From CAILZL01 sp035548495 (lineage in GTDB: Bacteria > Pseudomonadota > Gammaproteobacteria > Steroidobacterales > Steroidobacteraceae), in NCBI GenBank assembly GCA_035548495.1, contig DASZSV010000063.1, positions 1 through 64,000 of the forward strand: a stretch of DNA of 64,000 nucleotides. The letters are read 5' to 3'. Below the pieces are notes generated by a model that saw nothing but the letters and a program-made list of their open reading frames with translations, ran no database searches and was not told the DNA's origin. Below, one piece after another: positions 26,460-36,440 of the stretch. Each line of letters begins with the position of its first letter. The first letter of the stretch is position 1. Position numbers and translations under genes: made by a program.

Positions 26460-29400
26460 TTATGCACCGGCTGCGGCCAGCGGCGCCTTGCGCAGAAAGC
26501 GGCCAATGGCGAGACGATAAACAAAGCGCACCAGCATCAGCGTCAGCAGTGCTTCAGCAAGGGTGATCACAAAGGCCGGGAACGCATTCCAGCGCAATGC
26601 ACGTCCGCGGAATTTGGCCAGCGCACGTTCGCGCGCAATCTCGATGCTGTCATAGAACGTCGGCACCACCAGCAAGGTCAGCAAGGTCGCAGTGATGGTG
26701 CCACCAATGATGGCCACTGCCATCGGACGATAGAACTCGCCGCCATCACCCATGCCAATGGCCACCGGCAACATGCCTGCGATCAAGGCGAACGTAGTCA
26801 TCAGGATGGGACGCAGACGTGCACGGCCTGCATGTTTCAGCGCTTCTTCACGATTCACGCCATTGGCCTCTTCCTTGCGCGCGCAATCCAGCAACAGAAT
26901 GGCATTCTTGGCCACCAGTCCCATCAGCATGATGATGCCGATCAAACTCATCAGGTTCAGCGTGCCATGTGTAATCAGCAGTGCGAGCACCACACCAATC
27001 AAACTCAACGGCAGTGAAATCATCACTGGCAACGGCGCAGTGAAAGAACCAAACTGGATGACCAGCACCAGGTACATCAGTGCAATACCCATCAACAGCG
27101 CCTTCACCATTTCGCTGAACACCTCTTCCTGATCGCGCGAAGAACCACTCAACTGAATACCGTAACCCGGCGGAAAATTGATTTCCCTGGCCAGCTTCAT
27201 GGCATCGGCTGTCACTTCACCCGATGAGCGTCCCTGCGCATTGGCAGAGACGGCAATCATCATCTTGCCATCCACATGCTGAATTTCCGGCAATCCCTTG
27301 CCCATGCTGATCGTTGCAATCTGGTTCAAAGGCACAACGGTGTTGGTACCCGTCACTTCAATGGGCAGGTGCTCGATGTTTGTGGCGCTCACGCGATCAT
27401 CGGGATGCAGCCGCACGGCAACATCGCGTGTTTCACCGGCAGGATCGATCCAGTCACCCACTTCCACCCCGGCAAAGGCAACGCGCAATGCCTGCGCCAC
27501 ATCGCCCACGGAAATACCCAATGAATTGGCCAGACCACGATCCAGTTCAATCTTGAGTTCATCCTTTGGATCTTGCTGTGACAATCCGATTTCCACCGCG
27601 CCGGGCACCTTTGCCAGTTGATCCATGTACCGGCTGGTAATGTCCAGCAGCTTCCGCGAATCATTGCCATAGAACATGATGTTCACCGACTTCTGCGGAC
27701 CATTGTTCAAATCATCCAGCACCGTGAATTCTGCACCGACCAGACGCGACATCAACTTGCGCAATGCCATGCCTATTTCAGCCGCAGAACGATGGCGCGT
27801 GTTCTTCTTGCCAATGTGCAGATAAATGCGTCCGCCACCGGGCGTGACATCGCTGTCGGTTGATTTGACTTCAGGCAGTGTGCGTGCAAGATCCGCGGCC
27901 TTTTCCACTTTCAGCCGTGCATATTCAAGACTGGCGGAAGACGGCGTGCGCACATCAATGGCGATGGTGTCGGAATCAGATACGGGCAGAAAACTGGTGC
28001 CGCCAAACTTGCCCTGCAGCAGCAACGCACACACCAGTGCACCAACGGCAATCAATGCCATGGACTTGCGACGGCGCAATGCCCATCCAATGACCTTTGT
28101 ATACCGGTCACATTGATGATCAAACCATTGATTGAAACGCGACAACCACAGTCCAATGCCACTGGCAGGCTTTGCACGATGCGGCGGATCACCCCAATAT
28201 GCCGAGAGCATGGGATCGAGCGTGAAAGAAATGAACAGACTCACCAATACCGAAGCTGCCACCGTCAATGCAAACGGACGAAACCATTCACCGGTGATGC
28301 CACCCATGAATGCCACCGGAATGAACACTGCAATAATGGAGAACGTGGTTGCGGTGACGGCCAGACCAATCTCGCTGGTGCCCACCTGTGCTGCTGTTCT
28401 GCGATCCACACCGCGTTCCATGTGCCGCACAATGTTTTCACGTACCACAATCGCATCGTCAATCAGCACACCGATGGCCAGTGACAAGCCAAGCAGCGTC
28501 ATGAAGTTGAGTGTGAACCCGCACACCCACACGGCAATGAATGCAGTGATGGCCGAGGTCGGCAGACTGAGTCCCGTGATCAATGTCGAACGCCATGAAT
28601 TGAGAAATGCATAAACCACAAAGATGGTGAGCATGGCACCAAAGATCAGCGCTTCAATGACATTGTTCAAACTGGATTGTGCGTCTTCACCGCCATCGGA
28701 AGTAACTTCCAGTGTGGTGCCTTTCGGCAATTCCTTTGATATGTCGCTGACCAGTTTACGGACTTTTTCTGCGACCGCCACCGTACTGGCATCGGGAGAA
28801 CGTGAAATGGCGAAGCCCACATTCGCTACATCATTGCGCAAACTGTGACTGGTCGGTTCGGCGAATCCATCTTGAATAGTGGCAATCTGACCGAGCCTGA
28901 CCATCTCACTATCCTGGCGCTTGACGACCACCTGTTCGAACTCGGCCGGTTTTTCAATCCTGCCGATCAAACGAATGCTTTGTTCATCCAGCGGGCCTTT
29001 GACCTCGCCCACCGGCGCCGTAGTGTTCTGTTGCGACAAAGCATTGATCACTTGCGACACGGAGACGTTGTACTCGCGCAGCTTGTCGGCATGCAGCAGC
29101 ACCGACAACTCGCGATGCAATGCGCCGGTGATTTCCACCGTGGATACCCCATCAATGGCGCGGAAGCGGTCGGCAAGCTGATCTTCAGCCAATCTGGATA
29201 TTTCCGCATGAGATTCCGAAGTGGATGACAGCACCAGCCACATGACGGGCTGTGCATTGGGATCCAGCCTGCGCAGAATGGGTTCACGCATTTCCTGCGG
29301 TAATTTGTATCTCACGGATGCAATGGCATTGCGAATCTCATCTGATGCTTCCACCATGTTCTTCTTGAAATCGAACTGAATGACAATCTCTGCACTGCCT

Positions 29401-29657
29401 TCATGTGCCGTGGACCGGATTTCATAAATTTGCGGAATGCTTTGCAGTGCTTTTTCGATGCGATCAATCACCTCGCGTTCCACCGTTTCCGGCGAGGCGC
29501 CTGGATAAGGCACAAGTACCACCATGACCGGCGGCTGCACATCGGGAATCTGGTTGACACGCAAATGATTCAACGCAATCAGGCCCAGCGCCATCAGCAT
29601 GATGACAATGGCAACTGTGGTGATGGGCTGTTTGATGCTGAAGTTGGACAGGAACAT
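26460..29657 (-). CDS. RND efflux permease (HAE1 type)
   Basis: A 1065-residue inner-membrane transporter driven by protons. It shows the duplicated RND architecture with first helix QPITTVAIVIMLMALGLIAL, a large periplasmic loop, the helix 4 motif IGVLIDDAIVVRENI with the paired Asp residues, and a second half with LLMGIALMYLVLV and GLVAKNAILLLDCARKEE. Length is typical for AcrB/MdtB-like pumps (1020-1070). It follows the membrane fusion protein by 27 bases. Substrate unknown. No outer-membrane channel gene is adjacent. Confidence 0.95.
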   Translation of the reverse strand: MFLSNFSIKQPITTVAIVIMLMALGLIALNHLRVNQIPDVQPPVMVVLVPYPGASPETVEREVIDRIEKALQSIPQIYEIRSTAHEGSAEIVIQFDFKKNMVEASDEIRNAIASVRYKLPQEMREPILRRLDPNAQPVMWLVLSSTSESHAEISRLAEDQLADRFRAIDGVSTVEITGALHRELSVLLHADKLREYNVSVSQVINALSQQNTTAPVGEVKGPLDEQSIRLIGRIEKPAEFEQVVVKRQDSEMVRLGQIATIQDGFAEPTSHSLRNDVANVGFAISRSPDASTVAVAEKVRKLVSDISKELPKGTTLEVTSDGGEDAQSSLNNVIEALIFGAMLTIFVVYAFLNSWRSTLITGLSLPTSAITAFIAVWVCGFTLNFMTLLGLSLAIGVLIDDAIVVRENIVRHMERGVDRRTAAQVGTSEIGLAVTATTFSIIAVFIPVAFMGGITGEWFRPFALTVAASVLVSLFISFTLDPMLSAYWGDPPHRAKPASGIGLWLSRFNQWFDHQCDRYTKVIGWALRRRKSMALIAVGALVCALLLQGKFGGTSFLPVSDSDTIAIDVRTPSSASLEYARLKVEKAADLARTLPEVKSTDSDVTPGGGRIYLHIGKKNTRHRSAAEIGMALRKLMSRLVGAEFTVLDDLNNGPQKSVNIMFYGNDSRKLLDITSRYMDQLAKVPGAVEIGLSQQDPKDELKIELDRGLANSLGISVGDVAQALRVAFAGVEVGDWIDPAGETRDVAVRLHPDDRVSATNIEHLPIEVTGTNTVVPLNQIATISMGKGLPEIQHVDGKMMIAVSANAQGRSSGEVTADAMKLAREINFPPGYGIQLSGSSRDQEEVFSEMVKALLMGIALMYLVLVIQFGSFTAPLPVMISLPLSLIGVVLALLITHGTLNLMSLIGIIMLMGLVAKNAILLLDCARKEEANGVNREEALKHAGRARLRPILMTTFALIAGMLPVAIGMGDGGEFYRPMAVAIIGGTITATLLTLLVVPTFYDSIEIARERALAKFRGRALRWNAFPAFVITLAEALLTLMLVRFVYRLAIGRFLRKAPLAAAGA

Positions 29658-29684
29658 GACGATTCCTCTGTGACCTGATTGCGA

Positions 29685-30836
29685 TCAGGACGCGGTTGAC
29701 GGTGCCGGTTGAGTCATTTCGATTTTCTCGCCATCCACCAGTTTGTTGTCTGGATGACGCAGCAACACATCACCTTGGCCAAGACCACCGAGCAATTCAT
29801 ATTCGCCGCTGCGCTCATCACGTCTGCCCACCGACAATGCAATCTTTTGCAACAGATGGTTCTGCACCCGCCACGCATACAGATGATCACCTTCTTTGAC
29901 CACCACGCTGGCAGGCAACATCAGATGGGTTTCAACGCCGGTATCCACATAGCCTTCTGCATACAACCCGGCAAGAATGAATTGACTGGTGTTGTCTGCA
30001 ATGCTGACCAGCACTTCGACCTGCCGTGTTGTTGCATTGGTGGCGGGATTGACGCGCGTCACCCTGCCGGAAAATTCACGATCTGCGTAACCATGAATGC
30101 GGAAACGCACCGGCTGTCCTGCTTTCACTTCACCGACATGATCTGCAGAGACCATGCCTTCAAAGCGCATGCTGCGCGGATCAATCACCTTCACCAGTTC
30201 CTTGCCGATTTGCGCCGTGTCGCCGGCCGACACCTTGCGATCACTGATGATGCCATCGAAGGGTGCGCGTGCTTCAGTACGATCAAGTTGCTGCCGTGCC
30301 AATACCACGCGCGCTTTTGCTGCTTCCAGATCGCTTTGCGCGCCATCGCGGCGAATCTCTGCATCTTCCACTGACTGTGTGGAGACCATGCCTGCATCAC
30401 GCAACTTGGCCATGCGCTCGTACTGCCGCTTGGCCTGATCATACGTCTGTTGCGCAGCACGTTGTGATGCTTCTGCAGAATTGAATGAATCGCGAATGGC
30501 AGTGTCATCCAGCCGCACCAGTAAATCACCACGATGAACTGCATCGCCGTTGTCTTTCAACACCTGCAACACCACGGCGGACACTTCTGCACGCAAATCG
30601 GCACGGCGTTCCGGCTGGATTGCGCCGGTAATGGCCGGGCCGGGATTGGCCTGGGCCTGATCAAGGGTCAGCACATCTTCCGGCGACAACAGCAACGAAG
30701 TCGCATCATCCATTGAACCACCGGCGACAACACCAGCATGTGCAAGTGTGTGATTGGTACTCGCGACCATGCTGGAACCACGATGACAGGCAGCCACGCC
30801 AATGACAGCAACAACAGTCAACACATAGCGAAACAT
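29685..30836 (-). CDS. RND efflux periplasmic adaptor (membrane fusion protein)
   Basis: A 383-residue periplasmic adaptor, partner of the permease that follows. The N terminus has a hydrophobic stretch then AACHRGSS, a lipobox-like site. The lipoyl/biotinyl half motif ADLRAEVSAVVLQVLKDNGDAV, a coiled-coil hairpin (about 115-185) and APFDGIISDRKVSAGDTAQIG match the HlyD/AcrA family. Several palindromes lie upstream (30858-30956) and could bind a regulator. No tetR- or lysR-type gene is next to it. Confidence 0.93.
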   Translation of the reverse strand: MFRYVLTVVAVIGVAACHRGSSMVASTNHTLAHAGVVAGGSMDDATSLLLSPEDVLTLDQAQANPGPAITGAIQPERRADLRAEVSAVVLQVLKDNGDAVHRGDLLVRLDDTAIRDSFNSAEASQRAAQQTYDQAKRQYERMAKLRDAGMVSTQSVEDAEIRRDGAQSDLEAAKARVVLARQQLDRTEARAPFDGIISDRKVSAGDTAQIGKELVKVIDPRSMRFEGMVSADHVGEVKAGQPVRFRIHGYADREFSGRVTRVNPATNATTRQVEVLVSIADNTSQFILAGLYAEGYVDTGVETHLMLPASVVVKEGDHLYAWRVQNHLLQKIALSVGRRDERSGEYELLGGLGQGDVLLRHPDNKLVDGEKIEMTQPAPSTAS

Positions 30837-30857
30837 GATTCTCTCCCCTTCGGCGCA

Positions 30858-30956
30858 GTTCCGTAACGGAACAACCTGTCACCACGTCAATGCATCCATC
30901 GCCAGCTTGTCTTGCAATAATACAAGATCGCACCCATGCCGCGAACCTAAGTTCGC
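30858..30956. promoter_or_regulatory. Palindrome cluster upstream of the efflux operon
   Basis: GTTCCGTAACGGAAC is a 15-base perfect palindrome at 30858-30872. TCTTG and CAAGA flank an 8-base spacer near 30910-30927, and GCGAACCTAAGTTCGC lies at 30941-30956. All lie within 120 bases of the adaptor start and are plausible operator or attenuator sites. The binding protein is unknown. Confidence 0.45.
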
Positions 30957-31110
30957 ATGATGCCATTAACATCAACCGCCGGAGTGGACCGCAAATGAAT
31001 TTATTGTGACTGGCTCAGAACCCGCCACTGGAGAAAAAGTTGCATGGGAATGAAAAATTCTCTGCGTGAAGGCCGAAAACAAAGAGAACAACGCTGGACT
31101 ATTGCGGAAA

Positions 31111-32367
31111 TCAGGCGGGATGCAGTACACCCGATAATGGTTTTACATTTCCACTGCCGGCAAACACCTTGGTCTCCAGCAATGACTCTGGCACGCCCAG
31201 ATGTTCATTCAACACACCCTTGAACAGGGCTCGCAAATCAGTCGTCGGCATCAAATCGCGCCCTTGGTACAACTGATGGGGCGCAAGTCCAGGCCAATCC
31301 GTCATCACCTTTCCACCGCTCACTGCGCCACCGGCAAGCAACGCACATGTAGCAGTGCCGTGATCAGTACCGCGCGTGCCATTGATGGCCACAGTGCGCC
31401 CGAACTCGGTCACCATGACTACCACTGTTTTTTGCCAGACATCGCCGAGTTCAATGCGCAGTGATTCGATGGCCGCATCAAGACCCGACAGTCGCGTTGC
31501 CAGCAAACCTTTTTCTGCACCCTGATTGGCATGTGTATCCCAGCCGGTTGCATCCATCACTGCCACACGCGGACCATCATCCTGTTTCAACATCTTGCCT
31601 GCAGCAGTCACTACATTGCCCAATGGAGAATTGTGTGCGGTGGAGGACTTCATCATCATGGTTTCTTCCCCGGCACCATTGCCATCTGTCTCATTGGCAA
31701 TGGCGTCAGTCTGCATCGCAATCTGCAATCGCGACGCCAGATATGAATCACCGGCATACAGGTCTGCAATGCGCTGCAAAGTATCCTCATCGGTGGCTGG
31801 CAGCCGCGATGGCGCCCATGAACCCACATGCTGCGCGCCACGCAACACCAGCGGCACATTCTGCGCAAATGCCATGGCAAACTCATCACTGACATGATGC
31901 TGCACGCCGATCATGCCGGGCAAGGCACGATTCAACCACCCATCCAGTGCGGCATGTGGCTGTGTTGTGCCATTCTCAAGCAAGTCCTGCCCATCAAAAT
32001 GCGAACGCTCGCGATACGGCGAGGCGATGGCGTGCAACACCAGCAATTCATTGGCCTGATAACGCGCATGCAAATTGCTCAATGCCGGATGAAGCGCAAA
32101 CATGCCGTCCAGTTTCAGGGCGCCTTGCGAACTGCCCGGTGATGGCAATGCCAGTTCGCCACGCAAGCGTTGATAGTTGCCATCGCCATAAGGTGCAACC
32201 ACGGCAAGCCCATCCAGCGCACCACGCAGTATTAACAGTACCAGCCGCGAATCAGTATCTGCATGTGCAACGCTGAGTCGCGGCAACATCATTGACATAC
32301 CTGCAAGCAAACCTGATTGCAGAAATGTGCGGCGTTCCATCCGGGGCAGTGGTGATGACGTTTTCAT
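31111..32367 (-). CDS. DUF1501 family exported protein
   Basis: A 418-residue protein with a Tat-like signal (MERRTFLQSGLLAG). DUF1501 belongs to the alkaline phosphatase-like superfamily. Visible features are LVLLILRGALDGLAVVAPYGD near 42-62, VAVMDATGWDTHANQG and VVMVTEFGRTVAINGTRGTDHG, whose Asp/His cluster resembles a metal site. It lies six bases after the DUF1800 gene, the usual partner. Function of the pair is not established. Confidence 0.92.
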   Translation of the reverse strand: MKTSSPLPRMERRTFLQSGLLAGMSMMLPRLSVAHADTDSRLVLLILRGALDGLAVVAPYGDGNYQRLRGELALPSPGSSQGALKLDGMFALHPALSNLHARYQANELLVLHAIASPYRERSHFDGQDLLENGTTQPHAALDGWLNRALPGMIGVQHHVSDEFAMAFAQNVPLVLRGAQHVGSWAPSRLPATDEDTLQRIADLYAGDSYLASRLQIAMQTDAIANETDGNGAGEETMMMKSSTAHNSPLGNVVTAAGKMLKQDDGPRVAVMDATGWDTHANQGAEKGLLATRLSGLDAAIESLRIELGDVWQKTVVVMVTEFGRTVAINGTRGTDHGTATCALLAGGAVSGGKVMTDWPGLAPHQLYQGRDLMPTTDLRALFKGVLNEHLGVPESLLETKVFAGSGNVKPLSGVLHPA

Positions 32368-32373
32368 GATGAA

Positions 32374-33783
32374 TTACCGGCGTAAGAACTCTGGACTTGC
32401 AAGCCACAGGGTAATGCCCTGCACTGCATCAGCTGCATTGTCGATGGCCAGTTGCGTGTGCTCGCTCAGCGCGCCACCCAAGGTCCGTTGCGCCAACTCC
32501 ACCGGAACAAATCGTGATCCCGCGCGTTGTGCAACCTGATTGGCCCATTCAATGCGCTTCATCAACGCATCGGGACCATCCCATTGACTGGCCGTATCGG
32601 GCCAGCCTGCAGGTGAGCCCGGCGTGTAAGGACGTTGTCCCAGCAATTCAAACGAAGCAAATATTCTTTGCGGTTGCGGTGGAATGAAATCAAATGCGCG
32701 AAATGTGGATATCACATAGTCATTGGGTGTTTTGAATTTGGGTGATACCTGCATCCATGCTTCCTTGCAGCTCACCACTGCCTGATGAACACTGGGCAAG
32801 TGTCCTTCGGTATCACGAAACACGGTGGCAACATGATCAACGGCCTTGGCCGGAGGATCATCCGCTACAAAGTGCCGCACCAGCTTGGTGGCGATGAAGT
32901 GCGCAGTGGCGGGATGACGACTGAGATCCCTGAATACGGCAAGCGGTTGATCCACACCTTGTTGCGCATAACGTTTACCAAGTATTGTCTGTGACCCGGG
33001 TTCATGCAGATTGTCACGGAACACGAAGGCGCCCTGCTCGCCTGTTTTGAAAAAGCCCTGACCACCGCCAACAGACCAGCCGGTTAATACTCTTGCAAAA
33101 CGGGTGACATCCTGCTGTGTGTAACCTCCATTCACACCCAGCGTGTGCAGCTCAAGTATTTCGCGCGCCAGATTTTCGTTGATATCCAGTTTGCGTCTGT
33201 TTTTGCCGCGACGATGCGCAAGCTGTGCAAGCGGTGAGTCTGCACCGATGGATGCCTGATTATCCAGAAACAGAATCATCGCCGGATGACTTTCAGCCGC
33301 CACCAGCAAATCGTAGAAATGGCCATGAAGATTGGGACGAATTGCTTCGTTCTCCATCGTCCCCGCCAGCGTAGACACCACAAACTTGTCCACCGACACC
33401 GCAAAATGATTGGACCAGAAATGCACCAGCCGTTCGCGAAAGGGTTCTTCGCTGAATGTCGCAACTTCATAGCGCGCTGCAACCTGCGAAAGATAAGTGT
33501 CGCGAATCGCCTTGCGTGCGGGAGTGAGTTCTTCCCTGGCATCGGTCTTTGCGAGATCGTCCTTCTTGAGTTCGCGCTTTTCCCTGATGAAGTCAGAAAA
33601 GACTTTGAATGCCTGTGGTGATGTTGCAAGTTGCGCAATGGCTTCAGGTGTTGCACGTGCGCCTTCTACCTGGGCATTCAACCATCCTTGCGGATCATTG
33701 CTGATCTTTGACAATTCATCCTGCCGTGCGCCCAGTCCGAAGCGGTTGGCGGCAATGACTGCGTTAAGTCTGGCGTTAAGCAT
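32374..33783 (-). CDS. DUF1800 family protein
   Basis: A 469-residue protein without a clear signal peptide in the chosen start. Characteristic segments are ANRFGLGARQDELSKI near the start, LVHFWSNHFAVSVDK, NENLAREILELHTLGVNGGYTQQDV and FIATKLVRHFVADDPP. DUF1800 proteins almost always precede a DUF1501 gene, as here. Biochemical role unknown; the pair may act in envelope or secreted phosphate chemistry (speculative). Confidence 0.92.
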   Translation of the reverse strand: MLNARLNAVIAANRFGLGARQDELSKISNDPQGWLNAQVEGARATPEAIAQLATSPQAFKVFSDFIREKRELKKDDLAKTDAREELTPARKAIRDTYLSQVAARYEVATFSEEPFRERLVHFWSNHFAVSVDKFVVSTLAGTMENEAIRPNLHGHFYDLLVAAESHPAMILFLDNQASIGADSPLAQLAHRRGKNRRKLDINENLAREILELHTLGVNGGYTQQDVTRFARVLTGWSVGGGQGFFKTGEQGAFVFRDNLHEPGSQTILGKRYAQQGVDQPLAVFRDLSRHPATAHFIATKLVRHFVADDPPAKAVDHVATVFRDTEGHLPSVHQAVVSCKEAWMQVSPKFKTPNDYVISTFRAFDFIPPQPQRIFASFELLGQRPYTPGSPAGWPDTASQWDGPDALMKRIEWANQVAQRAGSRFVPVELAQRTLGGALSEHTQLAIDNAADAVQGITLWLASPEFLRR

Positions 33784-33858
33784 GCTGGGCGAAAACTTTG
33801 GGGTGACACGCCATTAACGCCAGACCATATTCTGCGTTGACAGTGCATCGACGGCAAG

Positions 33859-34893
33859 TTACACCGGTGGTGGATTGCGATCACTGAAAGTACGACGTTG
33901 ATGCCAGTACGGATAGACCGGCGTGACATAACTGACTGCATCAAGCCTGCGAATCTGCTCGGCATTCAGTTGCCAGCCAATTGCACCCAGGTTGTCTTTC
34001 AATTGCTGTTCATTGCGCGCACCAATGATGACGCTGGAAATGGTGGGACGTTGCAGCAACCAGTTGATGGCAATCTGCGGAATGGATTTACCGGTTTCAT
34101 TTGCAATCTGGTCCATCACATCAATCACCTTGAACAGATATTCATCGGCTACTTGCGGTCCAGCATCTTTCGCTACCTGCTTTTGCAACCGTGTTTGCTC
34201 GGGTCTGGGCTGCCCACGGCGAATCTTGCCGGTGAGCCTTGCCCAGCCCAAGGGACTCCACACCAATGTGCCAATACCCTGATCCAGCGCCAGCGGCATC
34301 AGTTCCCATTCATATTCGCGACCAATGAGTGAATAGTATGCCTGATTGACCACGTACCGGCTCCAGCCGTGACGGTCCGATACTGCAAGTGACTTCATCA
34401 AGTGCCAACCGGAAAAATTGGACACACCGATGTAACGAATCTTGCCGGCACGCACCAGATCATTGAGGGTACTCAAGGTTTCTTCAACCGGCGTCATTGC
34501 ATCGAAGTTATGCAACTGAAACACATCAATGTAGTCCGTTTGAAGACGCTGCAATGCTTTATCGCAGGCATCCAGCAAATGAAAACGTGAAGAGCCAATA
34601 TCATTGATGCCCTGACCGCTGCGGAATGTGGCCTTGGTGGAAATGATCACCTTGTCGCGACGTCCCTTGATGGCTTCACCCAGAATCGATTCGGCAGCGC
34701 CATCAGAATAGCCATCGGCACTGTCGAACATGTTGAGTCCGGCATCCAGGCAGATATCAATGAGACGTTTTGCATGAGCCACATCGGAATTGCCCCATGC
34801 ACCGAAGAATTCACCCACACCACCAAAGGTACCCGTACCCAGACTCAATGCGGGCACCTTGAAACCGGAACGGCCCAGAAGACGATATTCCAC
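33859..34893 (-). CDS. Aldo/keto reductase
   Basis: A 344-residue NADPH-dependent oxidoreductase of the TIM-barrel AKR superfamily. It starts VEYRLLGRSGFKVPALSLGTG. Catalytic residues can be placed at the MFDSADGYSDGAAESILGEA motif (Asp, Tyr), the VIISTK lysine and FQLHNFD (His). NAD(P)-binding segments RPTISSVIIGARNEQQL lie near the C terminus. GTG 34893 with GAGG seven bases upstream is preferred over longer readings. It is a stand-alone minus-strand gene. Substrate unknown. Confidence 0.92.
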   Translation of the reverse strand: MEYRLLGRSGFKVPALSLGTGTFGGVGEFFGAWGNSDVAHAKRLIDICLDAGLNMFDSADGYSDGAAESILGEAIKGRRDKVIISTKATFRSGQGINDIGSSRFHLLDACDKALQRLQTDYIDVFQLHNFDAMTPVEETLSTLNDLVRAGKIRYIGVSNFSGWHLMKSLAVSDRHGWSRYVVNQAYYSLIGREYEWELMPLALDQGIGTLVWSPLGWARLTGKIRRGQPRPEQTRLQKQVAKDAGPQVADEYLFKVIDVMDQIANETGKSIPQIAINWLLQRPTISSVIIGARNEQQLKDNLGAIGWQLNAEQIRRLDAVSYVTPVYPYWHQRRTFSDRNPPPV

Positions 34894-35071
34894 GATGACA
34901 CCTCGACACTTGCTGGTCAGAACTGCGCTGATTTTAACAGGTTGTTGCCGAGTGTGTTCCGGCATCCCCGAGAAATACTCATACAAAATTCCGTATCCGG
35001 CTTTTACGCAATTCGCTCTGCAGATTTGACACCACATGCGAAACACACAAACGCAACAGAACCCGGCGATC

Positions 35072-35102
35072 AAAAAAAACGCGCTCCGAAGAGCGCGTTT
35101 TT
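35072..35102 (-). terminator. Intrinsic terminator downstream of the DUF2846 gene
   Basis: The stem CGCGCTC-CGAA-GAGCGCG is flanked by A8 on the left and T5 on the right, so it can end transcripts in either direction. It is followed in the leftward direction by the aldo/keto reductase. The same hairpin is used after rho. Confidence 0.85.
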
Positions 35103-35130
35103 AATAGAAGCTTCGACTGAAGGTGTTGAA

Positions 35131-35679
35131 CTACTTTGCTGCCTTTGGCAAATGAGACAGTTTCAGCTTGCCCTTCATTGCATCGAACGCAGTTGCATCA
35201 GATGGCTCCAGATGGGGATGCCCGACGAATGCTCCCATCGAAATCGTTCCTTGCACGTAATAAACCTGACCGGGAGCCACTTCAAGATTCAAAGTATCCT
35301 TGGCCTCGGTATGCACAACAAATTGATGCGGGCCTGCGGGCAGGTCTACGGAAAAGTAAGTGCCCGACGACAACTTACCCAGTTCTGTTTGATTTTCACG
35401 AACTATAAAACTGATAGCCGCCCCCATAAACTTGCCTTCGCGAAAGAAAACGACGGTACCATTATTTCCGGTAGCGGGAGTGATGACCGGACCTGAATTC
35501 GTTGCTGAAGCTGATTTACTTGCCGCGCTTGCCGATGACGATGACTTCGCAGCAACGGGCGTTTGTGCCCTGGTTGTTTCCTGCTTCCCGGACGGCGCGG
35601 TACTGGCGCAACCCGCAATGGATGCCATTGCCAGCACGGCAATGAAACCTGCAAATTTATTGTTTGCCCTGATCTTCAT
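35131..35679 (-). CDS. DUF2846 lipoprotein
   Basis: A 182-residue predicted lipoprotein: the N-terminal helix ends IAGCAST with the lipobox cysteine near residue 24. A Ser/Ala-rich linker (30-65) leads to a DUF2846 domain (VVFFREGKFMGAAISFIVREN and SGTYFSVDLPAGPHQFVVHTE, with the repeated strand pattern). AGGAG seven bases before ATG 35679 decides the start. It overlaps the end of the upstream exported gene by 23 bases, so the two are translated together. Function unknown. Confidence 0.82.
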   Translation of the reverse strand: MKIRANNKFAGFIAVLAMASIAGCASTAPSGKQETTRAQTPVAAKSSSSASAASKSASATNSGPVITPATGNNGTVVFFREGKFMGAAISFIVRENQTELGKLSSGTYFSVDLPAGPHQFVVHTEAKDTLNLEVAPGQVYYVQGTISMGAFVGHPHLEPSDATAFDAMKGKLKLSHLPKAAK

Positions 35680-36247
35680 GTACGAACTCCTGATGATTTT
35701 CATCTGTTGAAAAAACCGTGTCCTCGATGACTTGCGCAAATACATCCATGCCTGTCGGCATAACTACATTTCTGCCCTTGATGAACATTGCCGGGAAACC
35801 GATTGTCACGCCAACCGCGTTTGCAGCAGCCAGTCGGTCTTTTCCTGTTCCACCGCTGTAGGAACGCAACTTTACTTTTATATTCCCTGCCTGAACAAAG
35901 CGTGCGGTCAGAATCAATACGCCGGGCGCACCTGAAATGCCGGGCTTTCTTGCATCCACCACTTGTCCTTCCGCGTATGCATCCCGGTGAATAACTTCTG
36001 TTCCGTGAATAATGACCGGCTCAACCACCCGGAGTTTGAAACGATCCCCGCGCTTGTAAGTATTGGAGGCAATATCTTCGCTCAATTGCAGATGAACCGT
36101 TGTCCCTTGAGCCAGAACCAGCTTTTGGCCGCCATCACCGGTTGATGTTGTGGATTGAGATACCGGGTCTCCAGATTCTTGTGCGTACAAGTTCGATGTA
36201 AGCGCAACCAAGATGGCAATAATGCCATATGTCCTAATACCGCCCAT
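35657..36247 (-). CDS. Exported beta-rich protein
   Basis: A 196-residue protein with a Sec signal (YGIIAILVALTSNLYAQES). The mature part is strand-rich (LVLAQGTTVHLQLSEDIASN, RFKLRVVEPVIIHG and later alternating hydrophobic strands). It shows no membrane helix and no recognised catalytic motif. It is encoded just upstream of, and overlaps, the DUF2846 lipoprotein; a joint envelope role is inferred. Family not recognised. Confidence 0.7.
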   Translation of the reverse strand: MGGIRTYGIIAILVALTSNLYAQESGDPVSQSTTSTGDGGQKLVLAQGTTVHLQLSEDIASNTYKRGDRFKLRVVEPVIIHGTEVIHRDAYAEGQVVDARKPGISGAPGVLILTARFVQAGNIKVKLRSYSGGTGKDRLAAANAVGVTIGFPAMFIKGRNVVMPTGMDVFAQVIEDTVFSTDENHQEFVHEDQGKQ

Positions 36248-36440
36248 GGTACCCTCATATATTAACTGGAGTTATTATTGGCGACCAGCCCAACCGTATC
36301 GCATATTCAACCGCTTTTCAATATGCGTTCAGTAGCTACTGGATGATATTCAATTACAAGTCAAATTAGCATTGAAAAAAATATAAGCCAAATCTCGCTC
36401 ATCTCATCTTCAGATATAGCAAGTGTAGCTTGGAGAATGG

